From: an uncultured Flavobacteriales bacterium
GTDB lineage: Bacteria > Bacteroidota > Bacteroidia > Flavobacteriales_E > Vicingaceae
Reading direction: 5' to 3'
NCBI GenBank assembly: GCA_913048175.1
Contig: CAJWVX010000013.1
Location: 1 to 40,087 of the forward strand
DNA length: 40,087 bases
This document shows positions 34,773 to 40,087 of the stretch, in pieces. A program made the translations under genes and the position numbers. Position 1 is the first letter of the stretch, and each line of letters opens with the position of its first letter. Under the pieces are notes generated by a model. That model was not told where the DNA came from, searched no databases, and was given only the letters and a program-made list of their open reading frames with translations.

Positions 34773-36800
34773 ATGGAATCAACTAAAAAACCTTCGTATA
34801 AAGAGTTAGAAAATCAAATTATTGAACTTAAACAAGCTAATATTGACGGAGTCATATTCAAGGCTAATCAAGGAATTATAGCAGAATCCTTGTCCTCAAA
34901 AGAAGTATTAGGTAGGCAACAAAATTTAAGTGATATTCTCAATAATATTCAAGAGCCCATTTGGTTGATTAACATTGAAAAAAAAGGTTCAAAAACTAAT
35001 TTGAGTTACTCTTCAATAAATACTGCATGCAGTATTTTATCGGGTTTAACAGTTAAAGAAGTGGAAGGAAAATTACTTGAAGATGTAATACCAAAAGAAA
35101 TGCTAGCTCCCTTATTGCCTCGATACTTAAAAGCAATTGAGAGTGAAGAAGTATATAGGTACGAAGACGTATTGGATTTGCCAGGTGGAACAAAGTGTTT
35201 TGAAACAACGTTGTTACCAATATTTGATAACAAAAAGAGAGTGATTAAACTTTTAGGTATTGAATATGATAAAACAGAAGCCTATAATGTCAAAAAGAAA
35301 CTTCTTCTTCAAAATAAAGATAAAGAAAGAGCGCAAAAAAGTGAAAAGGAATTAACTAAAACGCAAGAAATTACTCAAGTTGGTTCTTGGAGTCTTGATC
35401 TGGCTACGAATGAAGTGAAATGGACAAAAGAACTATTTAAAATGTATGGTTTTGACCCCTCATTACCTATACCACCATTTACCGAACATCAAAAGCATTT
35501 TACCCCCGAAAGCTGGGAAACCCTTAATAGTGAAATTGCTAAAACAAGTGAAACGGGTATTCCTTATGAACTTGAATTAGAAACAGTAAAAGCGGATGGT
35601 AGCAATGGTTGGATCTGGGCTAGAGGTGAAGTAGTAACTGATAAAAGCAATAAAATTATTGAGCTTTGGGGTGCTGCTCAAGACATTACTGATCGAAAAA
35701 AAATAGAATTGGAATTAAGTTTAGCCAAAGAAGAGAATACTAAATTGCTAGAATCTAAATTAATTATTAAAGAGGCCTATTTAAACTCTACCATTTTAGA
35801 ATTACAAGATTATCAGAATGCGATTGATATATCTTCAATAATATCAATGACAGATACAAAGGGCACAATTTTATCTGTTAATAAATATTTTTCTGATATT
35901 TCTGGATATTCAGAAAAGGAATTAGTGGGTCAAAATCAAAGCGTTGTAAGTTCGGGCAATCACTCTATTACATTTTGGAAAGAAATGTGGGAAACAATTG
36001 GAAAAGGGGATACGTGGAGTGGTCAGATAAAAAACAAACGAAAAGATGGGAGATTTTATTGGGTGCATTCAGCCATATATCCTTTTATTGTAGATGGTAA
36101 GCCGTTTAAATATCTTTCAATTATGCATGATATTACTAAACTAATAGAAGGGGAAGAAATAAAATTAGCTTTGGAAACCACTGAAATTTCATTAAATGAA
36201 AAAATGACATTATTGAGAGAAGTTCATCATAGGGTTAAAAACAACCTCCAAGTAATTACAGGGCTTATTGGACTTCAGAAAAATACTTTAAAAGATGAAA
36301 GGTTAGATGGTTTTTTTAATGATTTAAGTTTGAGAATTCAGTCTATTACTTCAGTACACGAATTGTTATATCAATCTAATAAATTTGGCAGGATAAATCC
36401 TAAAGAATATATTGGAAACTTAATTAACGGGATTCTCAATAATTACAATTTTGTAGATATAAATATAAATCTACACTTAGATATAGATGTAGAAGAAATA
36501 AACTTATCGACAAGTATTCCTTTAGGACTAATAATTAACGAGATTATAACTAATACTTGTAAATACGCGATTTCAGATGAACGCGAAAATACAATATTTG
36601 TTAAGCTATACCATGAAGATGTTAGTTTTGTTATGATAGTAGAAGATAATGGGAGTGGGTTTGTTGAGGAATATCAAAGCACTAAAACTTTGGGATTAAA
36701 ATTGATAGAGCAATTAAGTAAACAGCTAAAAGGGAATATTGTAAAAGATGAGAATTACAAAGGGACTCGTTATATTTTAAATTTTAAAGAGATAAATTAA
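34773..36800 (+). CDS. three-PAS sensor histidine kinase, HisKA_2 type
   Basis: The 675-residue soluble kinase starts at ATG 34773 with a short coiled segment (SYKELENQIIELK); the frame runs 20 codons upstream, but those give no sensible N-terminus. Three PAS domains follow at about 50-165, 195-310 and 345-460. The second and third end in the PAC phrase (ELWGAAQDITDRKK, YLSIMHDITK). The dimerisation domain is HisKA_2 with phospho-acceptor His486 in EVHHRVKNNLQ; the ATPase domain has NEIITNTCKYA, DNGSGF and GTRYIL. No membrane segment, so it senses a cytoplasmic signal. Its stop overlaps the regulator's ATG by one base. Confidence 0.93.
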   Translation: MESTKKPSYKELENQIIELKQANIDGVIFKANQGIIAESLSSKEVLGRQQNLSDILNNIQEPIWLINIEKKGSKTNLSYSSINTACSILSGLTVKEVEGKLLEDVIPKEMLAPLLPRYLKAIESEEVYRYEDVLDLPGGTKCFETTLLPIFDNKKRVIKLLGIEYDKTEAYNVKKKLLLQNKDKERAQKSEKELTKTQEITQVGSWSLDLATNEVKWTKELFKMYGFDPSLPIPPFTEHQKHFTPESWETLNSEIAKTSETGIPYELELETVKADGSNGWIWARGEVVTDKSNKIIELWGAAQDITDRKKIELELSLAKEENTKLLESKLIIKEAYLNSTILELQDYQNAIDISSIISMTDTKGTILSVNKYFSDISGYSEKELVGQNQSVVSSGNHSITFWKEMWETIGKGDTWSGQIKNKRKDGRFYWVHSAIYPFIVDGKPFKYLSIMHDITKLIEGEEIKLALETTEISLNEKMTLLREVHHRVKNNLQVITGLIGLQKNTLKDERLDGFFNDLSLRIQSITSVHELLYQSNKFGRINPKEYIGNLINGILNNYNFVDININLHLDIDVEEINLSTSIPLGLIINEIITNTCKYAISDERENTIFVKLYHEDVSFVMIVEDNGSGFVEEYQSTKTLGLKLIEQLSKQLKGNIVKDENYKGTRYILNFKEIN

Positions 36801-37180
36801 TGAACGATATTAAAGCTTTAATTGTAGAGGACGATTTTATTATTAAAATGTTTTTGGAACAATTGATAACTGGAAAAGGGTGTGAAGTTATCAGCACGTA
36901 TGATAGTGGTGAGGCTCTATTATCTGATATAGCTAACGTGGAGCCTTCATTAATCTTTATGGATATTAGTTTGTCTGGTGAACTTAATGGGATAGAAGTG
37001 GCTTCTGCTTTAAAAGAAAATAATAAAATTCCTATTGTGTTTGTTACGGGAAACAAAGACATTCTTGATGGGGTTGATTTAAAAAAACATAATGTTATTC
37101 ATATAATCAATAAGCCTATAACAGAAGTTGGATTTAATTTGGAATATGAAGTAATACTTAAAAAACTTAGTACTCTTTAA
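36800..37180 (+). CDS. single-domain response regulator
   Basis: The 126-residue protein is only a receiver domain. Acidic residues Glu10, Asp11 and Asp12 bind metal, Asp55 in LIFMDISLSG is the phosphorylation site, Thr83 in FVTG and Lys105 in NKPI complete the set. There is no output domain, so it acts by protein contact, for example in a relay. The TAATG overlap with the kinase gene shows a cognate pair. Confidence 0.94.
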   Translation: MNDIKALIVEDDFIIKMFLEQLITGKGCEVISTYDSGEALLSDIANVEPSLIFMDISLSGELNGIEVASALKENNKIPIVFVTGNKDILDGVDLKKHNVIHIINKPITEVGFNLEYEVILKKLSTL

Positions 37181-37440
37181 TGTGCGTTTGTCAGATTAAC
37201 CCATAGTGTATCCATGAATCAAGAATGTATAAGGCCAGCAAGTATAGACTCTACAAAAAGTGGAGCAAAAAAGTTAAGATCTATTCTTACTCGTGAATTT
37301 TTGTGATTTTTCAATTTTACACTTCATTTTTTCATTCCAATTAGGATATGCTTACAATTTTTTGCTGACTTATTGTGAGTGATTATTAACTTTTAATAAT
37401 ATCAAATAGAATAAAACCCTACCGTGAGACCCTTCCGTAT
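37181..37440. other. 260-base gap between the regulator and the tRNA
   Basis: The stretch has an imperfect six-base stem (CTCTAC, five bases, GTGGAG at about 37249-37265), not followed by a T-run. No gene or terminator for the kinase operon was seen. Confidence 0.4.
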
Positions 37441-37473
37441 AAAAAAAGCCTTCCAGTAAAATCACTGAAAGGC
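37441..37473 (-). terminator. intrinsic terminator of the tRNA gene
   Basis: A ten-base stem with one mismatch (GCCTTCCAGT at 37448-37457, ACTGAAAGGC at 37464-37473) has a loop of six bases. On the minus strand it is followed by seven T. Confidence 0.85.
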
Positions 37474-37483
37474 TTGGTGTTAT

Positions 37484-37560
37484 TGGTGGAGAATATCGGA
37501 GTCGAACCGATGACCTCTTCACTGCCAGCGAAGCGCTCTAGCCAACTGAGCTAATCCCCC
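37484..37560 (-). tRNA. tRNA-Ala (anticodon GGC)
   Basis: The minus strand folds as a full cloverleaf of 77 bases including the encoded CCA. The acceptor GGGGGAT pairs with ATTCTCC (two G-T pairs). The D-arm has GCTC and GAGC, the anticodon stem CTTCG/TGAAG, the anticodon loop CTGGCAG with anticodon GGC (codon GCC), and the T-arm ATCGG-TTCGAGT-CCGAT. All invariant positions are present. Confidence 0.95.
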
Positions 37561-37631
37561 AATTTTACGTAGGTAAAAATAATCTTTTATAAGTCATAAT
37601 TACAAAAGGGATGTTGAAAATCTTAAATCAG

Positions 37632-37662
37632 TTGTTTATGATTAATGGATTTGCTATGTTCG
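37632..37662 (+). promoter_or_regulatory. probable promoter of the lipoprotein gene
   Basis: TTG at 37632-37634 is followed after 20 bases by TATGTTCG at 37655-37662, one mismatch from TAnnTTTG. Confidence 0.35.
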
Positions 37663-37688
37663 TACGGTATTAACAGTGTTGTATTATT

Positions 37689-38228
37689 ATGGAAAATTTG
37701 AAATTCACATTATTTTTATTTGTTGGTCTATTAATTTTAGTTTCTTGTTCTAAAAAGAAAGAAGAGGGGTGTACAGATCGTTTAGCGCTTAATTATGATC
37801 AAAGTGCTGAGGTAGATAATGGTTTGTGTGAATATGAAGTTCCTGTTCCTGAGCCTGTACTTTCTGTTAAAGATTTGTTGTGTACACAAACTTGGTATTT
37901 AAATGACATAGAAAAGGCAGATACATTGAGTCAGGTTACAACAAACACTTATGCTTCAAAACCTGCATGCGAAAAAGACAATGGATTGACTTTCTTTCAA
38001 AACTATACAGCAACAAATGATGCTGGAAGTTTAAAATGTGCTGTATCTGAGCCGCAAATAGAATTTGGAATTTGGTCATTTGGTAGCGATCAAACACAAA
38101 TTACTATTGATTTACCATTAACAGGTACAGTTACTTATACTATTTTATCGATAACTGAGACTAATCTAGTTTTAACAAATTTGGATGGAGGTGATGAGTG
38201 TAAACTTACTATGAGACATTCTTTATAG
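37689..38228 (+). CDS. small lipoprotein with GCTD-type Asn/Asp-rich motif
   Basis: The 179-residue product has a lipoprotein signal (LILVSC, lipidated Cys at 20). Residues 28-48 contain the Bacteroidota motif GCTD-x-x-ALNYD-x-x-A-x-x-D-x-GLCEY. The rest is beta-rich with cysteines in CTQTWYLN, KPACEKDN and LKCAVSEP, resembling a lipocalin-like domain. Function unknown; outer-membrane or periplasmic lipoprotein. 57 bases precede the Rid gene. Confidence 0.78.
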   Translation: MENLKFTLFLFVGLLILVSCSKKKEEGCTDRLALNYDQSAEVDNGLCEYEVPVPEPVLSVKDLLCTQTWYLNDIEKADTLSQVTTNTYASKPACEKDNGLTFFQNYTATNDAGSLKCAVSEPQIEFGIWSFGSDQTQITIDLPLTGTVTYTILSITETNLVLTNLDGGDECKLTMRHSL

Positions 38229-38285
38229 CTATAATTCGAATTAATAGGAAATCTCTTATCTTTACACTCCTAAAAAAACAAAATA

Positions 38286-38714
38286 ATGAGCGAAAAAATA
38301 AGTACAAATAAAGCGCCAAAACCAATGGGATTATATCCTCATGCGCGTAAGGTGGGTAATCTATTGTTTTTATCTGGTGTTGGAGCAAGAACTGCAGGTT
38401 CTGGAAGTGAAGAAGCAAATATTCCAGGGTTAAAATATGATAAGAATGGAAATTACGAGGAATTCGATTTTGAAGCTCAATGTCGTTCAGTTTTTGACAA
38501 CGTAAAAATCATATTAGAAGAATCAGGGTCTAGCTGGGAAAACTTAGTTGATGTAACTACTTTTTTAACAGACATGCAGCGTGATTTTAAAACTTACAAT
38601 AGAGTTTATGCTGAGTATTTTCAGGGTAATCAACCTTGCAGAACTACTGTTGAGGTAAATGCTTTGCCTTCACCAATAGCTATTGAACTGAAGTGTATTG
38701 CTGTTATTGATTAA
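38286..38714 (+). CDS. Rid family protein, 2-aminomuconate deaminase-like
   Basis: The 142-residue protein has the RidA/YjgF core: NLLFLSGVGART, NVKIILEESGSSWENLVDVT, TFLTDMQRDFKTYNRVYAEY and RTTVEVNALPSPIAIELK, with the conserved Arg before TTVEV. Length and the KAPKPMGLYPHARKVG opening resemble 2-aminomuconate deaminases (AmnD) rather than classic RidA. Substrate is unproven; no kynurenine-pathway genes are near. TATCTTTA at 38257-38264 is one mismatch from a -7 box. Confidence 0.85.
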   Translation: MSEKISTNKAPKPMGLYPHARKVGNLLFLSGVGARTAGSGSEEANIPGLKYDKNGNYEEFDFEAQCRSVFDNVKIILEESGSSWENLVDVTTFLTDMQRDFKTYNRVYAEYFQGNQPCRTTVEVNALPSPIAIELKCIAVID

Positions 38715-38828
38715 GTTTAAGACCTCTTTTGAAAGGGGAATAAAATAAGCATGATCTTTTTCAAGACATAATTTTCTTGGGGTATCTTTTGATAAGATAA
38801 AACCTATCACAACTAAATAAAAAAACAT

Positions 38829-38862
38829 CCCTCTAAATCTCCCTGTAAAGGGAGATTTTTTT
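38829..38862 (+). terminator. terminator downstream of the Rid gene, possibly a dispersed repeat
   Basis: A perfect nine-base stem (AATCTCCCT at 38836-38844, AGGGAGATT at 38849-38857) with loop GTAA is followed by T. The phrase CCCTCTAAATCTCCCT resembles a repeat found between genes of many Bacteroidota. Confidence 0.8.
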
Positions 38863-38891
38863 CATTAAATTCGCACCTCTTAAGATTCAAT

Positions 38892-40087
38892 ATGAGCCAA
38901 TATAAAACATATCCCAAGCTTGATTTACCTAATGTTGCTAAAGAAGTATTAGATAAATGGGAAGCCAATAACGTTTTTGAGAAAAGTATCTCAACAAGAG
39001 AAGGTAAAGACCCTTTCGTATTTTATGAAGGACCACCTTCAGCAAATGGATTGCCTGGTATTCACCACGTAATGGGGCGAGCGATTAAAGATATTTTTTG
39101 TCGTTATAAAACCTTAAAAGGATTTCAAGTAAAGCGAAAAGCTGGATGGGATACGCATGGCTTACCTGTTGAGTTAAGTGTAGAGAAGAAATTAGGTATT
39201 ACCAAAGAAGATATTGGGGATAAAATCTCTGTTGATGAATACAATAAAGAGTGTAGAGAAACAGTAATGCAATACACGGATATCTGGAATAACCTTACTG
39301 AAAAAATGGGTTACTGGGTAGATATGGATGATCCTTATGTTACTTATGAAAATAAGTACATGGAAACTGTATGGTGGTTGTTAGGTCAGCTTTATGCAAA
39401 AGGACTAATGTATAAAGGCTATACAATACAACCATATTCACCTGCTGCAGGTACAGGTTTAAGTTCTCATGAAATCAACCAACCAGGCTGTTATAAAGAT
39501 GTTAAAGATACTACTGCTGTAGCTCAATTTAAGATTAAAGATACAAGTAGTTTAGGTGTTGATGAAGCTCACTTTATAGCTTGGACCACAACTCCATGGA
39601 CTTTACCATCTAACACAGCTTTGGCTGTTGGTAATAAGATTGATTACGTTTTAATTTCAACGTTTAACCAATACACACATCTTCCAATAAATGTAATTAT
39701 TGCAAAGCCTTTAGTTGGTAAGCAGTTTTCAGGAAAGTATGTTGAAGCAGAAGAATTAAATTACTCAGAAGGTGATAAAAAAATCCCTTTTCAAATAGTT
39801 AAAGAATTTAAAGGTGCTGATTTAGTTGGAATGACTTATGAGCAATTGTTACCTTATGCTTTGCCGCATGAAAATGCTGATAAAGCATTTCAGGTAATTT
39901 CTGGAGATTTTGTTACTACAGAAGATGGTACAGGAATAGTGCATATTGCTCCAACATTTGGACAGGATGATGCACAAGTAGCTAAAGATGCAGGAGTTCC
40001 AGCAATGTTATTGTTGGATGATAAAGGAAATCAAGTTCCTTTAGTTGATTTACAAGGTAGGTTTAGACCAGAAATGGGAGAATTTGC
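38892..40087 (+). CDS. ileS: isoleucyl-tRNA synthetase, N-terminal part
   Basis: About 398 residues are present and the frame is open to the right edge. The class I signature is PSANGLPGIHHVMGRAIKD with HIGH reading GIHH-x-x-GR, as is usual in this phylum. GWDTHGLPVELSVEKKLGI and the editing domain phrase FIAWTTTPWTLPSNTALAV identify IleRS, and DGTGIVHIAPTFGQDD also fits. It charges tRNA-Ile with isoleucine and hydrolyses mischarged Val. ATG 38892 gives the standard start. KMSKS lies beyond the window. Confidence 0.96.
   Translation, partial: MSQYKTYPKLDLPNVAKEVLDKWEANNVFEKSISTREGKDPFVFYEGPPSANGLPGIHHVMGRAIKDIFCRYKTLKGFQVKRKAGWDTHGLPVELSVEKKLGITKEDIGDKISVDEYNKECRETVMQYTDIWNNLTEKMGYWVDMDDPYVTYENKYMETVWWLLGQLYAKGLMYKGYTIQPYSPAAGTGLSSHEINQPGCYKDVKDTTAVAQFKIKDTSSLGVDEAHFIAWTTTPWTLPSNTALAVGNKIDYVLISTFNQYTHLPINVIIAKPLVGKQFSGKYVEAEELNYSEGDKKIPFQIVKEFKGADLVGMTYEQLLPYALPHENADKAFQVISGDFVTTEDGTGIVHIAPTFGQDDAQVAKDAGVPAMLLLDDKGNQVPLVDLQGRFRPEMGEF

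Noticed and set aside
36784-37062. 92-codon minus-strand frame within the response-regulator gene
   Set aside because: It is antisense to an intact receiver domain with all catalytic residues.
1-40087. Possible CRISPR array, prophage, insertion sequence or rRNA operon
   Set aside because: I saw no evenly spaced repeats, phage structural genes, transposase motifs or rRNA segments.

Overview
The window is AT-rich DNA (about one third GC where I sampled it) from a member of the Bacteroidota, most likely Flavobacteriales. The evidence is: signal peptides ending in -SFGQ, -LSAQ or -GISQ; a type IX secretion C-terminal sorting domain; SprB-type adhesin repeats; a TonB receptor with an N-terminal carboxypeptidase-like domain; several Bacteroidota-restricted families (DUF6089, HYC_CC_PP, DUF4833); and promoters with the Bacteroidota -7 box TAnnTTTG. 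It reads as ordinary chromosome with dense small operons on both strands. I see no intact insertion sequence, prophage, CRISPR array or rRNA operon, and one tRNA gene.

Layout. 1-2792: a partial M16 peptidase and a nitronate monooxygenase-like flavoenzyme, then a divergent beta-barrel gene. 2857-5917: a three-gene metal-handling set (HYC_CC_PP protein, TonB receptor, secreted HMA protein). 6013-8907: Nfu-type Fe-S protein, a tRNA-dihydrouridine synthase and an exported protein of unknown role. 8908-10174: a poorly coding stretch and a START-domain gene with clearly higher GC than its surroundings. 10295-14339: serine hydrolase, LipB, phosphoglucose/phosphomannose isomerase and a divergent glycosyltransferase. 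14382-19225: a tightly overlapping minus-strand operon (DUF983, esterase, lipoprotein pyrophosphatase, MbnP, MbnH di-haem peroxidase, then a YHYH protein with a T9SS tail). 19316-22108: an ABC-F protein followed by two decayed genes. 22211-26734: RluB-type pseudouridine synthase, MetRS, LD-carboxypeptidase and YraN. 26741-34277: SiaC-like protein, DUF4833 protein, subtilase, DEAD-box helicase, barrel protein, flavin oxidoreductase, DUF4468-like protein and a YihY/BrkB membrane protein. 34773-37180: a three-PAS histidine kinase and its single-domain response regulator. 37484-40087: tRNA-Ala, a lipoprotein, a Rid-family protein and the start of ileS.

The most interesting biology is extracytoplasmic metal handling. 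Two separate modules with copper or heavy-metal signatures lie within about 17 kb. The second pairs MbnP with MbnH, in which the di-haem enzyme is known to modify a tryptophan of MbnP to make a copper site. Here that pair is translationally coupled to a lipoprotein pyrophosphatase and followed by a surface-exported YHYH protein. The region 21239-22210 holds two pseudogenes that appear in no single reading frame: a frameshifted SprB-repeat adhesin on the plus strand and a frameshifted CxxC protein on the minus strand. Seven exact -7 boxes were found. Several lie so close to the start codon that the mRNAs would be almost leaderless, and in two genes the TTTG of the box imitates a TTG start codon.
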